Positions 52,612-60,814 of a stretch of 64,000 nucleotides of DNA are shown in pieces (the first letter of the stretch is position 1; every line of letters starts with the position of its first letter). The stretch spans positions 32,969 to 96,968 of the forward strand of contig JAFGIN010000056.1 in NCBI GenBank assembly GCA_016929595.1, in the 5' to 3' direction. The DNA is from Chitinispirillaceae bacterium (lineage in GTDB: Bacteria > Fibrobacterota > Chitinivibrionia > Chitinivibrionales > Chitinispirillaceae). The position numbers were made by a program, and so were the translations under genes. The notes beneath the pieces were generated by a model. It saw only the letters and a list, made by a program, of their open reading frames with translations, had not been told where the DNA came from and searched no databases.

Positions 52612-53148
52612 ATGGCCGATATCATTCCCGTTGAAACGATAACAGAAAGAATATTTGAATTTCGTAGGCAAAAAGTAATGATCGATGCAGATCTTGCCAT
52701 ACTCTACCAGGTTCCGACAAAAGCTCTGAATCAGGCAGTCAAAAGGAATCAGATACGATTTCCAAACGATTTTATGTTTCAGTTGACCCTCAACGAGCGG
52801 GATGAACTGGTCACAATGTGTGACCGGTTGACAAAACTCAAGCACTCGTCTGTTATGCCCTATGCATTTACCGAAAGCGGTGTAGCAATGCTTTCAAGCG
52901 TACTCAATTCTGAACATGCAATTCAGATAAATGTCTCTATAATACGCGCATTCATTCGATTACGCAGTATGCTCATTAACCATGAGGCACTACGGCTTGC
53001 AATTGAGGGGCTTGAGAAAAGAATGTGTAAAAATGAACGTGATATTCAGATAGCTATTAAAGCCATTCAATCAATACTGACTCCAGCCGCACAAACTACT
53101 TCAGGAAAAAGAATGGGATTCTGTCCACCTGGAAAGCCATCGACCTGA
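52612..53148 (+). CDS. ORF6N-domain protein
   Basis: 178 aa. The N-terminal ~95 residues match the ORF6N domain: ITERIFEFRRQKVMIDADLA, YQVPTKALNQAVKRN, RFPNDFMFQLT, and PYAFTESGVAMLSSVL. ORF6N domains come from phage antirepressor-type proteins and bind DNA, but stand-alone chromosomal copies are frequent. The C terminus is helical. It is the first gene of a region rich in accessory-type sequence (HTH regulator, Septu-like pair), but no phage structural genes are nearby. Confidence 0.9.
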   Translation: MADIIPVETITERIFEFRRQKVMIDADLAILYQVPTKALNQAVKRNQIRFPNDFMFQLTLNERDELVTMCDRLTKLKHSSVMPYAFTESGVAMLSSVLNSEHAIQINVSIIRAFIRLRSMLINHEALRLAIEGLEKRMCKNERDIQIAIKAIQSILTPAAQTTSGKRMGFCPPGKPST

Positions 53149-53666
53149 GACAGGGCCCGCAAAACCGGAAATCGGGGATTATTCGCCAGCACTGCTTCCA
53201 ATATTCTCCATTCGCTATTCAATGTGAAGACGTGTCAGACCACAATCTGGCCTTTACCCTTACTTAACATTGTGAGACTGGATATTTCAGATATGATCTG
53301 TTTTATATTAAATGTTTGTAGAACATATATTATTGTAGCAGAAGAGCTTCACTGAGTACCATTACATCAGCACCCCTGTCCCATCCTTCCCCCGTAATCG
53401 GGGGAAGGTGCCGAAGGCGGATGGGGGAACGCGTAACAAAAGGGAATAGGAGTGTTTTGGAGAGCATTTTTTACTACAATAATCGAAGGGCCTACAGCCC
53501 ATTTTTGTAAAAAATCATAATGGAACATTGCAGAACGTCTCAAGAACATTTAAGCCTGAGAATTGAATATCCGCTGCATTTTTTTTACACCAATATGACG
53601 GAGTCAAGTGTGGGAATGTGTCAAGACCAGAAGAGAGTGGATTGATTCATTTTTTTTTACAGCCGT
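53149..53666. other. Gene-poor stretch with an interrupted palindrome
   Basis: About 520 bp with no supported gene. At 53378-53430 the arms CCCATCCTTCCCCCG and CGGGGGAAGG..GGATGGG form an interrupted copy of the 40.6-kb palindrome, with an extra 10 nt (TGCCGAAGGC) inside the right arm. Confidence 0.6.
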
Positions 53667-54296
53667 TCACGAACTGCCCTCAACGCTTTTGCTGGATTCA
53701 AGCGACTGTATTTTTTCCCTGAGTTCCTGATTTTCTTTTATGATACGCTGGTTATCACTCACCAGTGCAGTATATCTGTTATATACATCTTTAAGCTTTT
53801 CGATCTCATTCAATAATTGTAACTGCTCTTTTTTTAATTCGCTGTTTTCATACTGCAGGATATCATTTTGATTTGTCAAACGCCTGATCTCAATGATCTG
53901 CCTGGTTGTATCTTCATCATCAGATGCTGCAGAACTCTCTTCCATTACTCCGGAATATTTTTTCAAAGCATTATTCATCCGCTTCGAAACGATAAGGCGC
54001 TTTAACATTGCAATGAGCTGGTGCGGTCTATCACTTTCAGGATAGAGATCACGACACTCATCACTGCTGACCAGGCTCAGATATGTATCATCAATTAAAT
54101 TTACACCATACAGTTCCATTATTTTGCGAAGTACAGTCTTTGATGGTTCCCTGCGATAAGCCTGAACTTCAGAAATAGAACTCCTTGGAACTTCAAGTAC
54201 CCTGGCAAAATCGGATACATTCATTTTTTTCCCAAACAGATCTTCTGAATGGTTAATGATAAAAATCAATAAATTACAAACTCTTTTATCAACCAT
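53667..54296 (-). CDS. HTH regulator with C-terminal coiled coil
   Basis: 209 aa. Residues about 20-70 read as an XRE-like helix-turn-helix (MNVSDFARVLEVPRSSISEVQAYRR-type sequence followed by SKTVLRKIMELYGVNLI). An acidic linker follows (SSAASDDEDTT). The last ~80 residues form a strong heptad coiled coil (from RQIIEIRRLTNQNDILQYEN to LREKIQSLES). Probably a dimeric DNA-binding repressor. Divergent from a promoter at 54319-54347 whose spacer contains a CACAC-GCA-GTGTG palindrome, a plausible operator for this protein. Confidence 0.75.
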   Translation of the reverse strand: MVDKRVCNLLIFIINHSEDLFGKKMNVSDFARVLEVPRSSISEVQAYRREPSKTVLRKIMELYGVNLIDDTYLSLVSSDECRDLYPESDRPHQLIAMLKRLIVSKRMNNALKKYSGVMEESSAASDDEDTTRQIIEIRRLTNQNDILQYENSELKKEQLQLLNEIEKLKDVYNRYTALVSDNQRIIKENQELREKIQSLESSKSVEGSS

Positions 54297-54318
54297 ATAC
54301 TTAAAAGTGTGATTTTTC

Positions 54319-54347
54319 TTGTTTTTTCACACGCAGTGTGTTATATT
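54319..54347 (+). promoter_or_regulatory. Promoter with palindromic operator in its spacer
   Basis: TTGTTT (54319-54324), a 17-nt spacer holding CACACGCAGTGTG, and TATATT (54342-54347). A repressor bound to the palindrome would block RNA polymerase. It points toward repeat copy 1 and the 86-aa gene, and lies 23 bp from the HTH regulator start on the other strand. Confidence 0.6.
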
Positions 54348-54386
54348 GGTGGTATTGACTATATTATTATTCATTAACTTAAACAA

Positions 54387-54545
54387 TTAAAATACTTCAG
54401 GGGGTTCAAATGCCCAACAAAATCATTTTAATCAGTTCCATGACTGAACATGCACTTAAAACAACTCTATTTTTCTTGAAACGACTGGCGATGTAATTGT
54501 CTGTCTGAAATACCCGAGTAGAAGTTAAACGTTTTAACTATCCAT
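54387..54545 (+). repeat. Accessory-island repeat copy 1 (with SD and ATG)
   Basis: About 155 bp closely matching 56901-57057. Shared landmarks are AAAATACTTCAGGG, ATGCCC, AATCATTTT, GTTCCAT, a T-rich run, CTGGC..TGTAAT..CTGAAA and ACCCGAGTAGAA. An AGGGGG Shine-Dalgarno stands 6-7 nt before an ATG (54410) that opens a 28-codon frame ending at 54496. Relative to copy 2 it contains several one-base indels, so the frames do not agree. Confidence 0.8.
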
Positions 54546-54631
54546 AGTAAAATGTGGATTTAACATTGCGGATTTTTTCCGTCATAGCGTAAGCTATCTG
54601 ATTTCAATCTAATAAAGTCTAAGGTGGTAAC

Positions 54632-54892
54632 ATGAATTATCTATCAATCAACGATGTGAAAGAGATAATCAGGAGGGGCGAAAAAAAGGCTTTAGTGTTA
54701 ATATGGAAGGATACGGGGGAAACATTCGGATACTGGCCGGAGAATCTTCTATTTCAACTAAACGATCTGGCAAAAAAAAGTGTTGAATCTGGTGTATTCG
54801 ATACTATTGAGCAGGCAATAGAGTACCTTGAAACAATCTCCTGTATCTGCACCGAAGAGGATTTTAACACAAATCAGGAACTTTTATCTTAA
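54632..54892 (+). CDS. Small protein of unknown function in the defence island
   Basis: 86 aa, acidic, soluble (MNYLSINDVKEIIRRGEKKA, GYWPENLLFQLNDLAKKS, TIEQAIEYLETISCICTEED). It has a good AAGGTGG ribosome binding site 5 nt before the ATG and lies just downstream of the operator-promoter and repeat copy 1. No family recognised. It lies opposite to the Septu-like genes, within the same repeat-bounded segment; an antitoxin or accessory role is possible but unsupported. Confidence 0.7.
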   Translation: MNYLSINDVKEIIRRGEKKALVLIWKDTGETFGYWPENLLFQLNDLAKKSVESGVFDTIEQAIEYLETISCICTEEDFNTNQELLS

Positions 54893-54964
54893 TTTTGTTC
54901 CAGAGTATTTAATAGTATATGGGTATGCATTTGGTTGGTGTTAGCAGCATTTTTGACAAATGAC

Positions 54965-55285
54965 TCAAGTACAGCAGAATACGCAACCGCCTCTCTCCGC
55001 ATTCGTCCCGAGCACGTTATCCCCTTTTGTTGAATTACAATTCGTGCAGGCTAATAAAAAATTTTTCCAGTCAAGTTCACGAGATTTTATTATTTCTGTA
55101 ACGCCTTCAGGTTTTTTAGGAAGAACATGTTCAACTGCAAGACTTGCATCTAATCGCATTTCACAGTATGAACAATATGAGCCTAACCTGCTTAATAGAT
55201 ACGGTCGTGCGTTCTGGTAACTAGAAAATGTAATTAAATTTCCATCATTATCTTTAGGATGATCTTGACGATTTATCGGTCGCAT
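54965..55285 (-). CDS. ptuB: PtuB-like HNH endonuclease, short
   Basis: 106 aa. An HNH nuclease with zinc knuckles C38-x2-C41 and C80-x2-C83, the catalytic His in VEHVLPKKP (H53), and NFLLACTNCNSTKGD. This is the PtuB type that partners AAA ATPases in Septu defence. After GDN the protein ends within 17 residues (..ERGGCVFCCT), whereas relatives usually continue for another hundred or more residues past the HNH core. No homologous sequence was recognised in the other frames downstream, so it may be truncated or a minimal version. The ATG overlaps the ATPase stop by 13 nt. Confidence 0.75.
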   Translation of the reverse strand: MRPINRQDHPKDNDGNLITFSSYQNARPYLLSRLGSYCSYCEMRLDASLAVEHVLPKKPEGVTEIIKSRELDWKNFLLACTNCNSTKGDNVLGTNAERGGCVFCCT

Positions 55286-56625
55286 TTTTCATTGTCACCT
55301 TTTTTTGAGAAACTGCCAAAACCAGCAGCAATTCTTTCCATTTCAAGAAATGCATGATACGCAACGTTTTCACTAAACGGTGCAGATAGAGCATCCAGCT
55401 TGTTCTTAACAGTTTCAAGCTCCACTTTATTATCAGCATGCTTCGCTTCTTCAAGGAGTTTATAATATTCTTTTGCTGTATCATACATTTGTTTATACCG
55501 ATAACTCCTCTGTGGTACCTCTACACCCATTATCTCCTCAGTAATATCTTCAATTGAACGGTTACTGAATGGGTGTTGTGGGCCGGGTACAGCAAGTTGT
55601 TCCTCCCCCGTAAAAATTTCAGATTCAATTGGTGACTGATTAAGATCGATAACTTCACCAGGATCCAGAGATTGAATAATAAATGGTGAATGTGTTGTAG
55701 CTATGAATTGCATTTTAGGAAAAGCAGCCTGGAGATCTCTGGCAACACGGCGCTGCCACTTGGGATGAAGGTGTAAATCTATTTCATCAACCAAAACTAC
55801 TCCTTCTGTCTCTAAGGCAGCCCGATCCATCAGGCCGGGATTCAGTTTAGCAGCCCGATGTGCAATATCAGCTACCATAGCGATAACATTGCGATATCCA
55901 TCTGATAAGTTATTAAAAGGAATAATACCTTCGTTTTCGAGTTTAATTACAATTCTATCCTCATCTGTGTCGTGATAAAATGCAATTGCATCTGGAATAC
56001 ATTGAAGAACTGCATTTCTTACCGCATCTAATGCTGCAATCTTTTTACTTTTTTGAAGTTCTGAAAATGAGAGCTTTTTAAACCATTTTTCAAAAGCTGC
56101 CTGGTCAGATTTCGGATCGAGACAAAAACGATAGGCATCCATTTGAGAACCAGGTTTTTCAGTTTCGACATTACGATGTTTATCCCACAGTCTTCCAGAA
56201 CCATAATAAAGTAGTAAAGGTAGAAAGTAATCATCTTTCTTAATTGCTTCTACTCGGTCAATATCACCAATTTGTATAAAATTTCTCGCAAGTCTGCCTC
56301 TGTCGCCTTTTAAACGGTAAAAATTGTAGTACATATATCTGTATTCTAAAACGACATTTAATGAGACGTCCTTTTCTGATTCATAGAATAACTGGTCGCC
56401 CTTTTCTTTTACCATAAGCCTGGCATCATCTTGTGTAATGTTTGGTGCACCAGTTTTTATCCCGGAGCCCTGAAAATAGGTACCCAGCATTATTGCTAGA
56501 GCGTCAAGTATCGCTGTTTTTCCTTTTCCGTTTTCTCCAATCAGTACAGTAAATTGTGAATGAAACTTAAACCTGGCCTTTTCGTATCTTCGAAAGTTAA
56601 CTAAAACTAATTCAATCAGGTTCAT
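55273..56625 (-). CDS. ptuA: PtuA-like AAA/ABC-type ATPase (Septu-like)
   Basis: About 450 aa from the ATG at 56625 (GGAG 7 nt upstream), which starts the canonical LIELVLVNFRRYEK strand; the longer reading from 56649 lacks a good ribosome binding site. SMC/OLD-like ATPase: Walker A GENGKGKTAIL (about 30-40), Q/C-like loop, LSDGYRNVIAMVADI signature region, Walker B VVLVDEIDLHLHP, and the switch His in TTHSPF. The last ~100 residues are helical. In Septu defence this ATPase pairs with an HNH nuclease to block phage. Here the two genes are overlapping and lie between direct repeats. Confidence 0.82.
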   Translation of the reverse strand: MNLIELVLVNFRRYEKARFKFHSQFTVLIGENGKGKTAILDALAIMLGTYFQGSGIKTGAPNITQDDARLMVKEKGDQLFYESEKDVSLNVVLEYRYMYYNFYRLKGDRGRLARNFIQIGDIDRVEAIKKDDYFLPLLLYYGSGRLWDKHRNVETEKPGSQMDAYRFCLDPKSDQAAFEKWFKKLSFSELQKSKKIAALDAVRNAVLQCIPDAIAFYHDTDEDRIVIKLENEGIIPFNNLSDGYRNVIAMVADIAHRAAKLNPGLMDRAALETEGVVLVDEIDLHLHPKWQRRVARDLQAAFPKMQFIATTHSPFIIQSLDPGEVIDLNQSPIESEIFTGEEQLAVPGPQHPFSNRSIEDITEEIMGVEVPQRSYRYKQMYDTAKEYYKLLEEAKHADNKVELETVKNKLDALSAPFSENVAYHAFLEMERIAAGFGSFSKKGDNEKCDR

Positions 56626-57315
56626 AAAATAACTCCAATACTTTTGCAAAATAATTTCAGGTATCGTGTGGCAATGAACTGTGCATAGGATTGATTCTCC
56701 CGTTTAATCTTCTAATATGCGTTTTTTCTTCACTTTGCCTAGAAGATGTTCGGATTTTTCCCCATGATGAATTATTATTCTGAGCAGTAGATTTTAATGT
56801 GCAGGACCAAACCTTCCAAAAGATAGTTTATCGATAAACACCGCAACCACTTCATGAGAAATGAAAAAAAATTGTTGTAGTATTAAATACATAATGCAAA
56901 AAATAAAATACTTCAGGGAGTGCGAATGCCCCAAAAATCATTTTTACGGGTTCCATTGCTGGAGAATCACTTAAGTGGGTTATTTTTTTTTAAATCGTCT
57001 GGCATTGTAATCGCCTATCTGAAAGTACCCGAGTAGAAACAAAACATTTAAACATCCACATTACCTGCACAGTCCCTTAAGAAATTGCGGGAATCGATGC
57101 ATCCATAAGAAAAACATGCTTAAATTTCGCATTCTTTACTGAATTTTCTACATTCCATTCCGCCTTCTGAATGCCATACCAATTTTTGTTCTTCTCATCA
57201 CCTCAGCATCAATTTATTTTTCAAAGCCAATATATTATTAAGTACAATTTATCCGAAAAGCACCATTTAGCATTCTTCGGATCAAATATTTGCTTATATA
57301 ATTTTAACCGTCTTT
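56626..57315. other. Gap between PtuA-like gene and glycan operon, with repeat copy 2
   Basis: About 690 bp with no full gene. It includes the promoter region of the ATPase gene, repeat copy 2 and an AT-rich stretch (57060-57300) that runs into the first gene of the glycan operon. The 109-codon frame starting at 57171 in another frame lacks a Shine-Dalgarno and is considered spurious. Confidence 0.5.
56901..57057 (+). repeat. Accessory-island repeat copy 2 (with SD and ATG)
   Basis: Direct repeat of 54387-54545, about 2.5 kb apart. AGGGAG stands before an ATG (56926) opening a 36-codon frame ending at TAG 57034-57036; its end (GIVIAYLKVPE) resembles a shifted frame of copy 1 (GDVIVCLKYPS). 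Together the copies enclose the 86-aa gene and the Septu-like pair. Confidence 0.8.
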
Positions 57316-58749
57316 TTGATTTTCATTATAGCCACAGGATGTTCTCTTTTGGAGTTAAAAACATTACACCCGTCGAAAAAACTTCTGCTGTGGATACTGC
57401 TCTTTGTTTCGATGATTTCATTGACAATAAACAACACCTATCCGCTCCAGGGAGACGAATCGTTTTATTCGGTTTCAGCAGCATGGATGGTTACCAATGA
57501 CAGCTATGTCATCCCTCATTATTTCGGTGAACCCCGGTTTCAAAAACCGATTCTCACCTACCTGATCGTTGCAGCATCATATAAGCTTTTTGGTATTTCA
57601 CTGTGGAGTACCCGGGTTCCGATGATTCTCTTCTCGGTTCTGACAATGCTGCTTCTGTACCGGTTTGCACGGCTCTATATTGACAAAGCTGAGTTCGGGC
57701 TTTTTTCCGTCCTTCTTCTTTCATCATCAGCCCTGTTTATCTCCTTCTCACGAATTGCAATGACCGACCCTGTTCTTACTTTTTTTACCACACTTGCACT
57801 CTACTTTTTTGCGCTTGTGGTACGCAAAATTGATTCGGCAAAATTTTTATACCCGGCAGCATTTCTTGCAATCGGACTCGCATTTTTATCTAAAGGTCCC
57901 GCCGGATTTCTGGTACTAGCCTGTTATATCCTGTATCTCATGATTATCAGACCCGATAACTGGAAAAAGCTCCTGTTAAAACTCTGCAACCCGCTCAATA
58001 TTTTGATTCTGCTCGCAGTTTGCCTGCCCTGGTATATTTCTGTTTTCTCTGCAAACGCATCCGGAGTAATGGCGAATATCAAAAGTGAATCTGCACAGTT
58101 TACCTCATTACCATTTGTGTATATTCCACGACATTTTCTTTTTTATGCAGGTGTTTTATTTGTGTTTCTCCTGCCGTTTTCATCATTTGCAGCGTGGCAC
58201 TATATCAGAAAGAAACCATCGATTACAAAGGAACTGTGGCTGCCGCTCATGATGAGCATCGTCTATTTTACGTTATTTCTCCTGTTTGTTTCAGCAAGCA
58301 AGGATCGCTACCTGCTTCCTGTATTTCCATCACTGATTATTGTAATTGCCTGGATATTGTACAATTCAGGTCCGATCCGGAAATATTCCATTACCGCAGT
58401 TATTATCAGTCTTACGATCTTAACGACGATGGTCATCTATCCGCTCTTTACCGGTGAGGCATTACGTTCCTGTGTGTACAAGTGGAAGCAATTGAAATCG
58501 GACTCACTGGCAATTTATAATCTTAAGACACTGCCAAAAGGGTGGGCACTGGTGATGGCTGGCGGGAAGGCCAGTGTGGATAGTTACGACGCAGAGTATG
58601 TCATCACCGATCAGGCAGGAAGAGATTCTCTTGCACACTATCCGGTTCTATATAGTAAATTCGAACGTGAAGAGTTACGATTTATAAAAAACAAACCGGT
58701 CATCAAGGGAAGAACATATTATCTTCTCAAACGGGATAAACAACAATGA
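57316..58749 (+). CDS. ArnT/PMT-like polyprenyl-phosphate sugar transferase
   Basis: 477-aa multi-span membrane protein of the GT-C fold. The first periplasmic loop carries the catalytic acidic site YPLQGDESFYS, followed by PHYFGEPRFQKPILTYLI and the conserved STRVPMIL, as in ArnT and related sugar transferases to lipid A or proteins. About 10-11 membrane helices follow; the C terminus is soluble. The listed start is TTG at 57316, but the frame is open to about 57274 and encodes a further hydrophobic stretch without any ATG, so the true start is uncertain and may have been altered by the neighbouring island. It overlaps the GT2 gene by 4 nt. Confidence 0.8.
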   Translation: MIFIIATGCSLLELKTLHPSKKLLLWILLFVSMISLTINNTYPLQGDESFYSVSAAWMVTNDSYVIPHYFGEPRFQKPILTYLIVAASYKLFGISLWSTRVPMILFSVLTMLLLYRFARLYIDKAEFGLFSVLLLSSSALFISFSRIAMTDPVLTFFTTLALYFFALVVRKIDSAKFLYPAAFLAIGLAFLSKGPAGFLVLACYILYLMIIRPDNWKKLLLKLCNPLNILILLAVCLPWYISVFSANASGVMANIKSESAQFTSLPFVYIPRHFLFYAGVLFVFLLPFSSFAAWHYIRKKPSITKELWLPLMMSIVYFTLFLLFVSASKDRYLLPVFPSLIIVIAWILYNSGPIRKYSITAVIISLTILTTMVIYPLFTGEALRSCVYKWKQLKSDSLAIYNLKTLPKGWALVMAGGKASVDSYDAEYVITDQAGRDSLAHYPVLYSKFEREELRFIKNKPVIKGRTYYLLKRDKQQ

Positions 58750-59456
58750 AATATTCATTTGTCATACCTGTCAATAATGAGGAAGAAAATCTTGCTCAGC
58801 TGCTCACGGAAATCGATCCGGTGATCGGGAAACTTCAGACACCCTCAGAAGTACTTTTCATTGATGATGGAAGTACCGACAACAGTCTGAAATGCCTTCA
58901 GGAATTAAGAAAACCCTACCCTTACATTAAGATTATCGTCTTTGACAAAAACTATGGCCAGTCATCAGGATTTGATGCCGGAATTCAGGCTGCAGCAGGT
59001 GAAGTGATTATCACAATGGATGCGGACCTCCAGAACAACCCGGCTGATGTAATCAATCTTCTGAAATTCTACCCCGAATATGAAGTTGTAATCGGTACCA
59101 GGACCAGGAGAAACGATTCTATTGTAAAACTGATATCTTCACGTATAGGAAATAGTGTGAGAAATTTTATCACCAGAGACTCCATACGTGATACCGGTTG
59201 CTCACTGAAAGTTTTTAAAAGCGAAATAATAAAAAAAGTGCGTTTGTACCATGGAATGCACCGATTTATGCCGACACTCTGCAGAATGTATGGAGCAAGG
59301 GTTAAAGAGGTTCCTGTTTCGCATCGGGCACGCAGCGCAGGCAAATCACATTATGGTATTGGAAACCGCGCACTTAATGGACTCATGGACACGCTGGCTG
59401 TCAGGTGGATACTCGACCGTAAACTTCACTATCACATACAAAGGATTGAACAATGA
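58746..59456 (+). CDS. GT2 glycosyltransferase, dolichyl-phosphate-mannose-synthase type
   Basis: 236 aa, cytoplasmic GT2 domain: FVIPVNNEEENL, LFIDDGSTDNS, FDKNYGQSSGFDAGI and TMDADLQNNPAD are the classical motifs of enzymes that load a sugar onto polyprenyl phosphate. The C terminus has no membrane helices. Such enzymes supply the donor for ArnT-like transferases, and the genes overlap by ATGA on both sides (with the ArnT-like and LAB_N genes). Sugar identity is unknown. Confidence 0.92.
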   Translation: MKYSFVIPVNNEEENLAQLLTEIDPVIGKLQTPSEVLFIDDGSTDNSLKCLQELRKPYPYIKIIVFDKNYGQSSGFDAGIQAAAGEVIITMDADLQNNPADVINLLKFYPEYEVVIGTRTRRNDSIVKLISSRIGNSVRNFITRDSIRDTGCSLKVFKSEIIKKVRLYHGMHRFMPTLCRMYGARVKEVPVSHRARSAGKSHYGIGNRALNGLMDTLAVRWILDRKLHYHIQRIEQ

Positions 59457-59764
59457 TCTGGGACACATGGGTAATCGTAGGCTTTATTGCGCAGGCATTA
59501 TTTACAGCGCGATTCGGGATCCAGTGGATTGCAAGCGAGAAAAGAAAGGCATCGCATATTCCTGAAGCTTTCTGGTACTTTTCCCTGGGTGGCGGGTTAC
59601 TCCTGCTTGTCTATTCAATACATCGCAAGGACCCCGTTTATATTATTGGTCAGGCAACAGGTGTCTTCATCTACCTGCGAAATATCTATTTCATTTTCCA
59701 TCAGAAGCGCATTGCTGCAAACGCAAAGAATAGAGCAGAAAAAACAGTACCTGATGCAGTATAG
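59453..59764 (+). CDS. LAB_N domain membrane protein
   Basis: 103 aa matching the lipid-A-disaccharide synthase N-terminal domain (LAB_N): FIAQALFTARFGIQWIASEKR, IPEAFWYFSLGGGLLLLVYSI, GVFIYLRNIYF. Three membrane helices. Stand-alone copies occur next to GT2 and ArnT-like genes in lipid A or polyprenyl-sugar modification clusters. Function unknown, perhaps flipping or chaperoning the lipid-linked sugar. It overlaps the following SDR gene by 11 nt. Confidence 0.92.
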   Translation: MIWDTWVIVGFIAQALFTARFGIQWIASEKRKASHIPEAFWYFSLGGGLLLLVYSIHRKDPVYIIGQATGVFIYLRNIYFIFHQKRIAANAKNRAEKTVPDAV

Positions 59765-60611
59765 GGTTTTAGTTACAGGAACCACCTCGATACACGGATA
59801 CCCGGTATTTCTTCACTTGAGCCGTCTCGATGACTTTTCGGTTTTTGGAATACGTTCTCCAAAGATGAAAGTCCCTAAAGCCACCATTCCCCTGTGCATT
59901 ACAGACCGTACCGGATTATCAGAGATAAGGGAACTATTCAACCCCACACATATCGTGCACTGCGCCGGCGTCTGCGATCTTGATGTATGCGAGGAACGTC
60001 CGCATTGGGCTGAAGCTCTCAATACCGACGGTGCACGGGCAGTATGCGAAACATTTGGTGATAAAGCGCATATTATCTATCTAAGCGCGGATCTTGTTTT
60101 TTCGGGAAATAATGCACCGCCTGATGGTTATCGTGAAAACGACATTCCCGATCCGGTGAGTGTCGCTGGTAAAACGATCCTTGAGGCGGAAAATGAGATC
60201 CGAAAAACCAGAAATCACACGGTAATCCGTCTGGGCCTCCCGATTGGAGATTCGGTCACAGGAGATAAGGGAGCTGTTGACTTTATAGATTACCGGCTCA
60301 GAAGATCTCTTTCCTTAACACTATTTCATGATGAGTGGCGCAGCTGCATTGCCTGTGAGGACATTGCTTCGGTAACAGAAATATGTATCAGACAAAGCAT
60401 ATATGGGCTTTATCATCTGGGTGGACCACAACGTCACAGTCTTTATGATGTAGGCAGATGGGTACTTGAAAAAGGGGGCTATAATAAAGCGCTGCTCAAA
60501 ACGATCTCCCGCACTGAAGAGATCGGCGGCCCACCGCGGATGGGTAACGTCAGCCTTGACTCATCAAAATTGATAGACACAACTGGCATCAGCATACGAT
60601 CTCCGATTTAA
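59754..60611 (+). CDS. RmlD-like SDR protein lacking the catalytic Tyr/Lys
   Basis: 285 aa from the ATG at 59754, which overlaps LAB_N; the longer reading from 59487 is a shadow of LAB_N. Extended SDR fold resembling dTDP-4-dehydrorhamnose reductase: VTGTTSIHGYPV Rossmann loop, VHCAGVCDLDVCEERP, YLSADLVFSG, and GLYHLGGPQRHSLYDVG. The active-site YxxxK is replaced: where RmlD has YGKTKLxGE, this has A138-G-K-T-I142 (in VAGKTILEAE). It may bind a nucleotide sugar or NAD(P) without the usual reduction. Last gene of the operon. Confidence 0.8.
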   Translation: MQYRVLVTGTTSIHGYPVFLHLSRLDDFSVFGIRSPKMKVPKATIPLCITDRTGLSEIRELFNPTHIVHCAGVCDLDVCEERPHWAEALNTDGARAVCETFGDKAHIIYLSADLVFSGNNAPPDGYRENDIPDPVSVAGKTILEAENEIRKTRNHTVIRLGLPIGDSVTGDKGAVDFIDYRLRRSLSLTLFHDEWRSCIACEDIASVTEICIRQSIYGLYHLGGPQRHSLYDVGRWVLEKGGYNKALLKTISRTEEIGGPPRMGNVSLDSSKLIDTTGISIRSPI

Positions 60612-60814
60612 CCGCATAAAAAAGTCTAAAACTCATATTGATCGAATACAAATAGTATCCTGAATTTTCGTATTTAAGATAAAATCCCAAAAAAAAATCT
60701 CCTGCTGTTGTATATTAACTATAATCAGTTTCAGATTAAGATTCAGATTAAGATAAAGATACGGTTTTTCTGTTTTAAAACTGGCTAACCGTTCTAATGT
60801 GGAGGGGGAACACG
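60612..60814. promoter_or_regulatory. Upstream region of the sorting-domain protein
   Basis: About 200 AT-rich bp. A TATAAT-like -10 lies near 60719-60724 (in TTAACTATAATCAG), but no matching -35 at 17 nt is seen; a short repeat GATTAAGATTCAGATTAAGATA is adjacent. GGAGGGGG ends about 6 nt before the ATG at 60815 and fixes that start. Confidence 0.35.

Noticed and set aside
52612..53148. Prophage border suggested by the ORF6N protein
   Set aside because: No integrase, structural or lysis genes in the neighbourhood; ORF6N proteins are frequent as solitary chromosomal genes.
57171..57500. 109-codon plus-strand frame at the start of the ArnT-like gene
   Set aside because: Lies in another frame over the ArnT-like N terminus, has no Shine-Dalgarno and a non-protein-like composition.
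59487..59753. N-terminal extension of the SDR gene upstream of the ATG at 59754
   Set aside because: It is a shifted-frame shadow of the LAB_N gene; the Rossmann loop begins right after the ATG at 59754.
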